A model generated the notes under the pieces. The model was given only the letters and a program-made list of their open reading frames with translations. It did no database searches and was not told the origin of the DNA. A stretch of 64,000 bases of DNA from Brevipalpus yothersi (Eukaryota; Arthropoda; Arachnida; Trombidiformes; Tenuipalpidae), in NCBI GenBank assembly GCA_003956705.1, contig QZCP01000088.1:82346-146345 (forward strand). The letters run 5' to 3'. Numbering within the stretch: the first letter of the stretch is position 1; each line of letters opens with the position of its first letter. The translations under genes and the position numbers were made by a program. Positions 24,147 through 33,974 of this stretch are shown here, in pieces.

Positions 24147-24235
24147 CTCTCTTCTGTCGATGGTCTGAGAAGTGAAAGAGAATGAAAAGGATGGGCAACG
24201 AATGAATTCGGCAAGAACAACTATTTGCAACATCA

Positions 24236-24299
<64 letters not shown>

Positions 24300-27200
24300 G
24301 TATCTTTTTTTCTCTTCGCTGTCTGATCGATGCCAAAAGCATCAGGCTGAACATGATTGCGACTATTTTCATATTGTTCCACCCAAGTGATGCCAAAGAG
24401 AATATCATTCTGTTTTCACCTCATTTTGAGTGGTTTGGTTTGTGCAAAAAAACAAACATTGAATGCCGTACTCGAATTTTCTCGAAATGCTTGAATCTCT
24501 CTCTCTCTCTCTCTCTTGGAATCTCCATGCTCGATCGATGCAATCACATTCTCTTTTTCTTCAAGTGCACGCTCAACGTTTCCATTCCTTACCAACATCC
24601 CCATCTCCATCATCATTATCTTCATCGCTAGAATCAGCAGAATTTTGGCTCATTCGATGTCTTCCATGCTGAGTGATGATGTCGTGCGAAGGAATCCCAG
24701 AAATTGATTACAAACACACAGGATTCACAATTACATCCACTCTTTTTCTCCATCTCATCTAGACTAGATTTTTGTTCGAATGAAAGACACAAAATATGTT
24801 ATCTAATGAGCCATTCTCACTGATGAACAATATCTTCGACTTTATACTTCAAATAATCATTGAACAATTTATAGGGATCAAGATTTGACCAAAACATGAG
24901 AGTTCATTTCTAAAATGGCTAAAGAATATTTTCGAAGAAGAGGGAGAGAGAGACTGAGGCTTAAAAATCTCATTTCCCTAGTAGAACTTTAGCTCAATGC
25001 TAACAATATTATAGAAATTGTGTGTATTTTATGACTTTAGGAGGCTCAAAAGAGTGAGCATCCCAGAAGATTTTGCCTTGCATGGAATTGTATAAAAAAT
25101 AGATTTGAGAATGGCTTTGAGGGTTGAAATCCAATCTGAGTAAACAAAAATATGCAAAACTATACTGTTGTTGAGGTAGAAGCAAGTTTTTCAAGCTCTA
25201 TTATTTCTCTTCTCTATTCCCTCTTATCATCGGGGTCAGAACTCAGCGTCAAAACGAAGCCAATATCAGAACAGCGAGAACTTTGATCTTGAGATGAGCC
25301 TTGAGACTGGATTAAATTTTGTCAACTTCCATCCAAAGGATCGTAAAACTCTAAGTCTCAGAGGGAAGAAAATTTCTCAGGTTCAATTTCTACGCTCACA
25401 ATATCACGAAGACACACACACACTCACATACTCACAGCTAGCCATATAAGTGACTTTCCTTGTGTTTCACTCAAGTGTTTGAAATTTCATTTCACGAGCA
25501 ATGATTTGTGCCATCGAAACGATGAGTCTATGAGAAAAATTATAAAATTCATGGAATGGGAGGAAGTAAAATTTTCGAAGAAAAAATCCAAGAGGGATCA
25601 ACCTGTTGGAGTATCTTATGATAGTTTTGAATGAGTAAACTATGGATGTTCAAATTTTTGATGGACATCAAAGTGTTCAAGTCATTGGCATAAGAAAATC
25701 ATGAATTTTCATTGAAGTTCGGCTGAAATTAGGAAAGCTCTTTTCAATCCATCAAAAAAGTAACGGTGACAGTTTTCCCATACCAAATGTATAGCTTGCC
25801 GGGAATTTGTCGGTGAATATTCTCGATAAAGATAAGCCAGGTGAATCATAGAGAGAGAGAAAACGATGTAGTGTGTAGTATATTGCTCAGAGAGACACAC
25901 TCCAGTGGACCATTTACTCAAACGAAATGAATTCATTCAAATAATCTAATCTATCCAGCCCAATACGAATACATGTATATGTATATATATAAGCCTTGAA
26001 GTACGTTTGTGAGCCAAGTAAATCGTTCTTATGAACTCATTCGAGTGTAAATGAATACTGACTAGAGACTCTTTGGAGTACAATATTACATCTTTCAAAA
26101 ATGCTGTGAAAAAGAATTCACAAAGATACTGACGAGAAAGGAAGGAAGTGAGAGCGATTCTTTTTTCTCTTTCCCTCTCTTTTATTCTTTTTTCTCTCTC
26201 TCTAAAATGATCCAAGAGGAATGCTGGAAGCCATGTTGTTGTTAGTACCAACCTGATTTCCACTTCGGTGTGTAAAACTCTTGTCTGATTGAGGAAAATA
26301 GAATTTTGGTTTAGCATAAAATTAGTTTCCATAGAGCATAGTACGAGCAGTGATAGCGAAAATGCTCCAGGCAATCCTTGCTAAACAAAAAAATCACAAT
26401 TATCCAACTTGTGTCAACAGCTATGCTTGTGTGTGAGTCTGATTTCGATTCAAAATTATCACTCACACACAATCATATCGGGAACACGATGTTTGGTTAA
26501 TACAAGCTCACACAGAATGATCATTTTCTGATGATTGCAGAATTTTTTTTACTGTTCTTTATTTATTTTTTCTCATCTGATGATTTTTTTGTCCTCTGTT
26601 CAGAGGAAAAGATTTTTTATTCGTTTCTTTGTAAAATTCTTCCATTTTCTTGATCAAAAAATTTTGATGGTTTTTTTGTTTTTCATACCAGAATACTAAA
26701 ATTTTGTCGAAATTTTTTCACTTCTCAAGATTTTTTTTCAACCCAAAATCATCTGTGATTGTTGACAGAAAAGAAAACATTGATAAGAGAAAAGATTGTG
26801 GTCAAGCCACAATCCTTATAATTGTGTGGTCATATCTGTCGTATCGAGAAGTCTAAGCTCGAATGATTATTATTATTGAGTCAGACTAAAGACTTTCATG
26901 TTCTACCATTTTCTCATGTTTCGATTGGATCTTGAGCCGAAAAAAAAGATAGAAAGAATATAGCTTGTCAAACGAATCAATGTGTGTGTGTGTATGTATG
27001 AAAGAGTCATAATGAAAGGCAGTGTGAAAGGCAAAGGTTTTTTGATATTGTTCAAAATTCTTCTCATATATGGTTCTTTATCTTTATGATTCTTTCATAT
27101 TGAGTTAGGCGAAATCAACTTGAGCACTGATGCGCCTGAGAGATATGGATTCACTGGTTGGGAGAGAGAAAGAGATTGAAGAATACAGGCAGTGACCATC

Positions 27201-29670
27201 CAAACAAGATATATGGAATCAATGTTCACCTTGCGCCTTGAAGTGATAGGTCAACTGAATTCGATCCTTGTGTAGTGAGATAGTTAGATAGATAAAAAGA
27301 GGGAGAGAGAGAGAGCGAACAAACAAAGCTTGAGTGATCAGAATTGATGGATAAGCTTGGAAGAGAAAGATGAGGAAAGAACAGTGTAAAGAGTGAAAAC
27401 TAGCAAAAAATGAGGTGAAAAAAGAAATTTTTCAAGCTGTTGAGAGAAATAGAAGAAAGATAGAAAACATAGCATCCAGAAGATGAGTATACCGTTAGTG
27501 GAAGGTTTTGAGAGGGAATAAAAGTCAAGGAAGCCACTTTTCTGGTTTCAAGAATAGAGAGAGAGAAAAAAGATATGTTAAGAGAGAAAGAGATCATTCA
27601 TTCGAATTGAATGATTCTTTTTTGAATGTCAATCTGTGAGATGAAAATATTCGGTTAATCGAAAGAGCATGAACCTGATTCTCTCTCTCTCTCACTAATT
27701 CTCTCAGGAGTAATCAATCTATTGAACAAGAATCTCAACTAGTCAGCTGAATTCTGATGAGAGAGAGAGAAAAAGAAAGAAAGAAAGAAAGAAAGGGAGA
27801 AAGAGATGATCACAACCAACTGAAAACCAAGTGATTCTGGTGTGTATGTGTGTATGTCTTAACAAAAGAATAAATGAGTGACCATTGATTGTTGTTGGAG
27901 TTTTGTGTGTTGCAAGTTGAGCCAGTACGAGCCAACTACAAATGGTTAAGACATCTTGTCTTTGTTATATTCTCTCTTCTTTCTCTCTTTTCTCTCTTTA
28001 TCCTTCCGCTCTCTTGCACAATCGATGTGTGTTTCACTTGTTCTCCATCTTTCTGCTAGTTTTTCCTGTTTAGCTTCCAAGTTATAGCAATAACCAAATT
28101 AAATGGAGACTCTTTATGGTCTCGATCTTCACTCCATCTCTATCTACACACACATACACACAATGGCGATCCAGCAATCCTTGTTGTGTCATACAAACTG
28201 GGTCGTCTTACGTGATCGTAGCACTCTCAACAATATCCAAGCAGGGTCTTTCAAGAGAAGAGAGAAAGAGAGAGAAAAAAGATCAGGTCATCATGAGTGT
28301 TAACTTGAATCGTGAGACACAGAGAGAAGAAAGATGAAGAGAGAGAGAGAGAGAGAGAGAGATTCTAGCCAGTATGCTTGGCTGATTCCTCAGCCTCCCC
28401 ACTTTTTGGCTCGAGACAATCGTTCACCATTTTGGTGTTGAGAGAGGAGGGATCATCCATCAATGGGCTCCAGTATGAGATCTTACACTCCTCATGCCAC
28501 TGCGATGATGACCACTTTGGTACCCAAAATGTCAGCATTTAGCAATCACTTAGCTAGCAAGGGTCAGTTAGATTCACTTTTTTTGGTACCAGAGTTGAGG
28601 ATTTTCTCCTTTTTCCGAAGAGTATTCTCGTTTCTTCTGATTTTTAGCTGTTCCTCTTAGATTGCATTTTTATTGTACCCTACAGTTAGAATGTATACCC
28701 TTGCTTCATTCTAGTGGTTATTCTCTGGGTCTTCGATAGTCTAAGCATCATCATTCAACCTTACTGGCTTTTCTCAAAGGTGCTTTGATTTCAAATTCTT
28801 TGCTCACTCTATCACTTTGAGATGTATCTTTCTCTCTTATCACAAAGATTGTATTTCCAGTATCGATAGAGTTAGTTCTGGATGGATAGTCAACCCTTAA
28901 TACTTACAGGATTTGGTCATCTTACGTGAGGAGTTGGCAATTTTTAGGCTTCCAAAAGCTATTTGTAGCCACAAAAAGTGTGTTCAGAGTCTTTCACATA
29001 ATCGTTGGAGTGAAAATTGTGGGGACTAAAACAAGGAGATAATAGAGAAACTCGGAATTTAATCTGGAAGTTGCGTCCTAAAGATGAAGAATATATGAAT
29101 ATATATTCCAAAGCTCATTTATAAGAGCTCAATTATCAGTAAAAAGAATGAGAAAAAGGTAGTCATATATAACTGGAATTTGAACGAAAAATAGCCTGAA
29201 AGTATTTGTTATGCATCATCTAACGAGCTCATGGGAAAAATATTCTATACTCTATTCTCTGGAGGAATCTTGGATTCATTTTAACCTCATAATCGGTAGC
29301 TTTACAAAGTATTCAGCAATTTGTGCTCACTACCGATTCAGTCAATTTAGTTTCTAGTATAGTTACACAGTTTTTCCTCTATTCCTCAGTCGAATTCAAT
29401 CAAAGAAACAATGTAATAACTTGTAATCTCTCTTGTCTTTAGTGACCGGAAAGCTCTCCAGTTTTCACTTCTTGCCCTTTAACAGAGAAAGAGGAGAAGA
29501 AAGAAAGAAAGGAAGAGAGAGACACAGAGAGAGAGAGAGAAATAGTCAAGAAAAAGAGGAAAAGGAATGCTTACTTTCACATTTTTGTTATTTTCATGCA
29601 TTTATCTTTCCCTTCACTTCACAAGATCTTTAGCAATAAACTGATTCGATAATCTTAATATAAGCAAGTT

Positions 29671-29710
<40 letters not shown>

Positions 29711-32041
29711 ACGATATTCATGTTCTTCCAAATTTCTCTTATTCGCTATGCTTGATATCCTCTCTCTTCCTCCCTTTCTCTATTACTAGAGAAGTTAATC
29801 ATTGCCCTACTGCTTAGAGGATTTGTGATGCTGATTTGTGCCGATTTCTCTTTTTCTTCTTCCTCTCCCCTTCATTTGGATGAGATGAGATCAGCTTTAT
29901 CATCTTGAATATTAGACTTATATTTCAAGATTGACTCCGATAGAGGCTTGTAGTCATCTTTTGTTGAGATTTTTTCTCCTCAACCTCCTTCTCCTCTAAC
30001 TCATCATGAACTTTGCTCATCAAACTCATCAAGAATCTCAGGAGATTCTTCCTCCCTTCTCTTCCTCCATTTACTTACTTTTGCTCTTCCGATCTTTCTC
30101 TTCTTCTGATAAATTGTTCTAATTGACTTCAAGGAGACTTATCGAAACCACTGTTCAATTATTTTTCACTGAACAACACACTTACCGTTATCAATGAGGT
30201 GGTCAGTAACTGACCACAGAAGGATGGATTGAAAGAGAGGAAAAATGAAATGCCTCAGGCTATGATTTGAATGATGTCTCTTTTCATCCAAAAGCCTCTT
30301 ATTGACTGAGGTCAAGCGTATATATGTGACCCTTGGGCTTGATGATTATGCGCGAGAAAACCCATTTAATCATGCTCTATGGTATAACATTTGAGGTCAT
30401 CATCACTACTTCATACCATGATACAGAACTCTAAATGATGGAGGCACTTGAGTTATCTTTCCAGCCAGTGAACTGCTGAATTTTTTCTTCATTCTTGGTC
30501 TCTCTCTACTACTTTATTTTCCAAGAATATATCACACATAGAAACATAGTCACGTAAAATGGCTTGAATGAGAGCTGAATTTTTCTTATTTCTTTTTCTT
30601 TCTCTCTTCCTCTTTAAAGTGATATATGGAATTTGCGAAGGATTTGGCTTGAATTTTCACGCAATGTATGCTTGTGTTGGCTTGTGGAATACCTTTTTCT
30701 TGGTATTTTACGCGGTTTTTGACGTTAGCAGACTCATGAAATGGTGCACAAGGTAATGAATTTGCATATTCAAATCACAATAATTGATTGTTTTTGTCTG
30801 AGACCTCTCCTCTAAGAGGAAAAAATTTTATCTCACTCATATTCTTTTCCACACAGATCAACAGAGGAAATCTTTGCATTGTTCATCAGTATTGCCTTTG
30901 TAGTGGATGCATTCCGTGATGTTTATAAAAGTGAGTAATCAAGTATTCGTTTGTGTATTTGTGTCAAAAATTACATAATCAAAAGAATAACAGGATTCAT
31001 GCTCTCTTGAATCAATGCAAACTTTTAACGTACAGTTGAAATGGCAATTGCAAAAGATTTTGCCAATCCTCAAGAATATTTTCAATTGTCAAAAAGAAAG
31101 AATTGTCTGATTTTCTAATAAGCCTCTCTCTCTCTTTTTCTCTTTTACTTTTTCAAACTTCAGATTTCAATAAAAATTACTATTCTCAGAAATGTTTGGT
31201 TAAGGAAGATTTTTTATCCGCGGGAACGCCAATAAACTTTACCAGTGACGTTAATGCTACGATAGATATTAGCGATGAAGGTGATTGTCGAAGAGATGCC
31301 AGTCTACTTTTCCTACTTCTGATGCTGGGCACGGTGTGGGTCGCAGTATCTCTGTATAATTTCAACAAAACGTAAGTCACTAAATTTATATAAATGTGAA
31401 TGACTGATGATGATTCTATACTCACGATATTTTTAAATGGAATTCTTATGGGAAGAAATGCTCCATATAATTGATATTACTTGTCTTTGATTGATCAGCT
31501 TTGAATGCTATGTGGAAGTTTTTGATCAAAAGTTGGCTAGTGAGAGTGAGATGAATTAACTTTCTTGTGATTTATGATTCAAATCATCAATATGTACTGT
31601 GTATACACTAGGTGAATTTTTTTCCCATCTTATGAACAAGATGAATTTTGCAGGTCTCTGTCTCTCCCAAATGCAAAGTTTGATTGCCATAGAAAGTAGT
31701 GAATAAGGCTTAAAAGGCAATTGGCTACTTGTCATTACTAATTTATGATTCAGTCTCATGCATATAAAACTTTTATGTCCTCAAAGTGAGACTAGGTTCC
31801 TCTATCAGATGAAATGATCTTGTCCTCTCTCTCTCTTTTTCTCTTTCTTTCTTTCTTTCTTACTTTCTCTCTTTCTCATTTTCCACTCATGATGATCCCA
31901 CATTAAGACTAAGAAAGGCTATCAATGGCTCGGTGCTACATCAAGGAAAGGCGTGATTACAAATCAGAGTCCATTCAAGTAGAAATCGTAACATCACATT
32001 AGTGACTTTTACAGTCCTTCTTTATTGTCATTCCTTGCATC

Positions 32042-32080
<39 letters not shown>

Positions 32081-33974
32081 CTCCTCTTCCATCTACAGCA
32101 TCTTAACACTTCTCTTTTTCCTCTCTCTTGAGTCACAAAATTCAGTATCATTTGAATGAATATGAAACATAATAACAACAGTAACAATATGACTTGATAT
32201 TATGAAATTTTCAGGGGAAAGAGGTAGAGAGAAATAAGAAGAAAAATACATCATCAAGTGTTTTTCATTGTGTGTTTCACTGATTCTGTATTCAGACCAC
32301 ATATTTTAGAAATAAGTGGATTAGTAGCCCGCCTATCTTATCAAATTTTAGGAGCATTTTTACTTCTTGCAAATGTACAAAAAAGTAAACACAATTGTTT
32401 CTCACAATGTTCATCATCGTCTACATTTTCTCCTCCTTTTAGGCCCTATCTTCAGGCGAGCAAACGAGAGCTACTGGCTGACTACGCTCTTCCAGTGGCG
32501 GTAATTTTACTGAGTTTTGTTGGATCCTTTATTTTCAAAGACATTCCTGGTAATAATTCTCTCCTTTATACACATTTCAACCATATTCCTTCAAAACACT
32601 AATCAGTCGCATTCTTCTACAGTTGAATCGTTTCGATATACCGACACTTTTGAAATTGGCCGTGCTCATATTGAGGAGCTTCCCTTGTCTGCTGCCTTCG
32701 CTGCCATGGGACTAGGATTTTCCCTCTCCCTTCTCTTTTTCATGGACCAAAACATAGCCGCCGCTATGGTTAACAATCCTTGCAATAAGTAAGTGATGAT
32801 TACTTCAAAGGCTGATCTATACTAATTTTGCTCCAATCAACATTAAGATTTATTGTGGATACATTTGTATAATCAAAATATCCAGAATATGTATTATTTG
32901 TGCCTAGAAAACTTTTGTCAAAATTTTAAGGAGTGATTCTTTCACTAAGGTAAAACAGTAGCCACATGGATCTGTGCAATTTATTCCTTAGATGACAAAA
33001 ACCTCTGAATGAGGCAACATTAGCGTTATTTCCATAATTTTGCCAGCGAAATTGGTGCGAAAATGAATTATCATATTTCTTACTTTGATGAAAATGTTAT
33101 GACTCATCACAATTTTTGAATTTTTCAGATTGAAAAAAGGCTGCGCCTATCATTTGGATCTGTTCGTTGTTGGAATTCTCAATGGATTCTTATCCTTATA
33201 TGGGTTTCCTTGGATGCATGGTGTTCTTCCACATTCACCTCTTCATGTGAGAAGTTTGGCCGATGTAGAAGAACGGGTTGATGGAGGCCATGTCTATGAA
33301 ATGTAAGTTCTTGTACCTAACAAATTATGGAGCAAAGTTTAATTTGATGCATTCATTCTATCAACAGAATCGTTAAAGTTAGGGAGACACGGATAACAAG
33401 CATTGTTTCACATATTTTGATTGGTCTATCGGTATTCTTGTTGCCCTATCCATTGGGCAACATACCCACAGCCGTATTAGATGGGCTTTTTTTATATATG
33501 GCAATCACAGCTCTAAGTGGGAGTCAAATGTTCGAACGAATAACCCTCCTATTTATGGAGCAGGTAAGAATGAGGCCATATTTTTGTGCCATAAATTTAA
33601 ACAAAATATATTCCAAACTAACTTACTTCCTCTCCACTCGATATCTTTTCCGTAGGCTGCATATCCTCCCAATCATTACATAAGGAGATGTCCGCAAAGG
33701 AAAATTCATCTCTTCACCTTTTGTCAACTGGTTCAATTAGGAATCATGTGTTTCTTCGGCTTTTCGCCATGGCCCTATGTCAAAATGGTTTTCCCCATAA
33801 TCATTCTACTATTACTGCCCGTCAGGTGAGTTGTATGGTTTTTTGGTGAGAAGTCAACTTTGAAGAACACATTGATTGATTTCTTATCTCTCTCATTCTC
33901 CCTGTAGACACAAAATAATTACTTACGTAATTGACTCCAAGTATCTTGAAGCTTTGGATGGAGAGCATCAGTGA
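5870..33974 (+). CDS. SLC4A11: SLC4A11-type membrane transporter (15 coding exons)
   Basis: Exons: 5870-6017, 6364-6404, 9476-10156, 13744-14308, 16160-16282, 22950-23063, 30620-30752, 30857-30930, 31164-31371, 32443-32549, 32623-32788, 33129-33302, 33368-33563, 33656-33825, 33908-33974. All joins keep frame: 988 codons plus TGA. Residues 1-250 are a Ser/Pro-rich, poorly conserved N-terminus; about 250-460 form the band 3 cytoplasmic domain; about 485-960 are the multi-span transport domain; the C-terminal tail is short. Signatures shared with vertebrate SLC4A11 rather than with AE or NBC branches are the [12 protein letters not shown] block, [51 protein letters not shown] and the short [14 protein letters not shown] end. 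SLC4A11 proteins move H+/OH- and NH3-H+ rather than bicarbonate, and were once described as borate transporters. Two N-glycosylation sites (N651, N657) lie in the large extracellular loop, as in vertebrates. Human SLC4A11 is 891 residues; the excess is N-terminal. Confidence 0.95.
6364..6404 (+). CDS. SLC4A11: SLC4A11 exon 2
   Basis: 41-bp exon between acceptor ttcgtag and donor gtgagt. With the split codon it reads [14 protein letters not shown] and ends in phase 0, the phase needed by the exon at 9476. Confidence 0.7.
6437..6508. repeat. Purine/pyrimidine inverted repeat around a perfect 20-bp palindrome
   Basis: A CT-rich arm is followed directly by a GA-rich arm; the centre TCTCTTCTCGCGAGAAGAGA (6468-6487) is a perfect palindrome, and the outer arms pair again after a gap of about ten bases. 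It lies 32 bp after the exon 2 donor, so the transcript could fold into a long hairpin. Confidence 0.8.
7920..8045. other. CpG-rich patch in SLC4A11 intron 2
   Basis: The stretch is clearly richer in G+C and CpG than its surroundings, with many GCGC and GAGCGCG steps. A 37-codon ATG frame (7935-8048) is highly Arg/Glu rich. It could be an internal promoter; nothing shows it is coding. Confidence 0.4.
9157..9261 (+). CDS. SLC4A11: Probable alternative first coding exon of SLC4A11
   Basis: ATG 9157 (A at -3, in-frame TGA just upstream) opens 35 codons, [16 protein letters not shown] to MKPRTVTQ, ending exactly at a strong donor gtaagc in phase 0. The next acceptor, at 9475/9476, is also phase 0, so this would replace exons 1-2 and give a 960-residue isoform. 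Vertebrate SLC4A11 also has alternative N-termini. The evidence is splice and frame logic only; no homology supports the peptide. Confidence 0.5.
9411..9475 (+). promoter_or_regulatory. Microsatellite-derived polypyrimidine tract before SLC4A11 exon 3
   Basis: A CT repeat of about 44 bp is followed 20 bp later by the first AG (9474-9475), which gives the phase-0 acceptor. It looks like a simple repeat serving as the splice tract. Confidence 0.6.
9476..10156 (+). CDS. SLC4A11: SLC4A11 exon 3 (N-terminal linker and start of band 3 cytoplasmic domain)
   Basis: 227 codons, phase 0 at both ends, donor gtgagt. Residues 64-250 are rich in Ser, Pro, Thr and Gly. Four RRxS motifs place Ser at residues 188, 196, 208 and 231. 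From 251 the conserved cytoplasmic domain begins with [19 protein letters not shown]. Confidence 0.9.
11801..11849. repeat. (GA)n microsatellite
   Basis: About 24 uninterrupted GA units in SLC4A11 intron 3. Confidence 0.95.
12379..12434. repeat. (TC)n microsatellite
   Basis: About 28 TC units in SLC4A11 intron 3. Confidence 0.95.
12571..12731. repeat. (CTCTTT)n hexanucleotide array
   Basis: About 27 near-perfect tandem copies of the six-base unit, the longest simple repeat in the window. All purines lie on one strand. Open frames through it, giving SF, FL or EK repeats, are artefacts. Confidence 0.97.
12857..12902. repeat. (TC)n microsatellite
   Basis: About 23 TC units, 125 bp after the hexanucleotide array. 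Confidence 0.95.
13578..13609. repeat. (CA)n microsatellite
   Basis: CA repeat with one TA interruption, in SLC4A11 intron 3. Confidence 0.9.
13744..14308 (+). CDS. SLC4A11: SLC4A11 exon 4 (band 3 cytoplasmic domain)
   Basis: Residues 291-478. It begins VLDSVKES, then [41 protein letters not shown], the [12 protein letters not shown] block, and ends [10 protein letters not shown]. Acceptor ccag, donor gtaagt after one base. Confidence 0.96.
14309..16159 (+). other. SLC4A11 intron 4
   Basis: 1.85 kb with (GA)n at 15026-15055 and a 70-bp (CT)n at 15463-15532. No exon was recognised. Confidence 0.8.
15463..15532. repeat. (CT)n microsatellite
   Basis: About 35 CT units in SLC4A11 intron 4. Confidence 0.95.
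16160..16282 (+). CDS. SLC4A11: SLC4A11 exon 5 (first membrane segment)
   Basis: Residues 479-519: [14 protein letters not shown], a hydrophobic span, then [15 protein letters not shown]. This is the entry to the transport domain and is near-identical in pattern to vertebrate SLC4A11. Phase 1 at both ends. Confidence 0.96.
19208..19280. repeat. (GA)n microsatellite
   Basis: About 36 GA units in SLC4A11 intron 5. Confidence 0.95.
19771..19833. repeat. (TC)n microsatellite
   Basis: About 31 TC units, preceded by a short CTCTTT stretch like the array at 12571. Confidence 0.95.
21233..21309. repeat. (CT)n microsatellite
   Basis: About 38 uninterrupted units, the longest dinucleotide array in the window. 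Confidence 0.96.
22057..22113. repeat. (GA)n microsatellite
   Basis: GA array with one AAA interruption in SLC4A11 intron 5. Confidence 0.93.
22638..22684. repeat. (TC)n microsatellite
   Basis: About 23 TC units, 265 bp before SLC4A11 exon 6. Confidence 0.95.
22950..23063 (+). CDS. SLC4A11: SLC4A11 exon 6
   Basis: Residues 520-557: [20 protein letters not shown], then [23 protein letters not shown] and TTAPL are SLC4 transport-domain signatures. Acceptor acacag, donor gtgagt, phase 1 at both ends. Confidence 0.96.
23531..23580. repeat. (TC)n microsatellite
   Basis: About 25 TC units in SLC4A11 intron 6. Confidence 0.95.
24072..24297. repeat. Paired (TC)n arrays
   Basis: Two CT arrays (24072-24126 with a CTTT tail, and 24239-24297) flank about 110 bp of unique sequence. 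Confidence 0.93.
29672..29707. repeat. (CT)n microsatellite
   Basis: About 18 units in SLC4A11 intron 6. Confidence 0.93.
30620..30752 (+). CDS. SLC4A11: SLC4A11 exon 7
   Basis: Residues 558-601: [20 protein letters not shown] and [20 protein letters not shown], two hydrophobic spans with the SLC4 GLWN motif. Acceptor taaag, donor gtaatg in phase 2. Confidence 0.95.
30857..30930 (+). CDS. SLC4A11: SLC4A11 exon 8
   Basis: Residues 602-626: [20 protein letters not shown] then DVYK. This is the conserved TEEIFALLI-type segment of SLC4 proteins. Acceptor cacag, donor gtgagt in phase 1. Confidence 0.95.
31164..31371 (+). CDS. SLC4A11: SLC4A11 exon 9 (glycosylated extracellular loop)
   Basis: Residues 627-695. 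It codes for the large extracellular loop, with N-F-T at 651 and N-A-T at 657, then a membrane span ([20 protein letters not shown]). Vertebrate SLC4A11 is also N-glycosylated twice in this loop. Confidence 0.95.
31372..32442 (+). other. SLC4A11 intron 9
   Basis: 1.07 kb with a (CTTT)n array at 32041-32081. Nothing else was recognised. Confidence 0.85.
32041..32081. repeat. (CTTT)n microsatellite
   Basis: About ten CTTT units in SLC4A11 intron 9. Confidence 0.93.
32443..32549 (+). CDS. SLC4A11: SLC4A11 exon 10
   Basis: Residues 696-731: [20 protein letters not shown] then a membrane span ending FKDIP. The [10 protein letters not shown] stretch is an SLC4 signature. Acceptor ttttag, donor gtaata. 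Confidence 0.95.
32623..32788 (+). CDS. SLC4A11: SLC4A11 exon 11
   Basis: Residues 732-786, ending [18 protein letters not shown]; the FMDQNI motif is shared across SLC4. Acceptor tacag, donor gtaagt in phase 2. Confidence 0.96.
33129..33302 (+). CDS. SLC4A11: SLC4A11 exon 12
   Basis: Residues 787-844: [31 protein letters not shown] and [13 protein letters not shown]. The HSPLHVR and VEERV pattern marks the SLC4A11 branch. Confidence 0.96.
33368..33563 (+). CDS. SLC4A11: SLC4A11 exon 13
   Basis: Residues 845-910: [20 protein letters not shown], a hydrophobic span and [23 protein letters not shown] is the conserved SLC4 motif (KETR in human SLC4A11) in which missense changes affect function in vertebrates. 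Confidence 0.96.
33656..33825 (+). CDS. SLC4A11: SLC4A11 exon 14
   Basis: Residues 911-966: [20 protein letters not shown], then the last membrane spans with [20 protein letters not shown]. The junction at 33563/33656 is phase 0. Confidence 0.96.
33908..33974 (+). CDS. SLC4A11: SLC4A11 exon 15 (terminal)
   Basis: Residues 967-988: [22 protein letters not shown] then TGA. The short C-terminus aligns with the IIEAKYLDVMD end of vertebrate SLC4A11. Confidence 0.95.

Larger units (their letters stand above)
23064..30619 (+). other. SLC4A11 intron 6
   Basis: 7.6 kb, the longest intron of this gene. (TC)n at 23531-23580, 24072-24126, 24239-24297 and 29672-29707; shorter GA runs near 27775 and 28340. 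From about 24700 to 29400 the DNA is plain AT-rich intron. No conserved coding was recognised. Confidence 0.8.

Noticed and set aside
12379..24297. Possible CRISPR-like array
   Set aside because: The recurring units are simple dinucleotides with no constant repeat/spacer structure, in a eukaryotic gene.
23878..24408. 176-codon minus-strand open frame
   Set aside because: Most of it is Arg-Glu repeats from two CT arrays; the remainder has no conserved motif.
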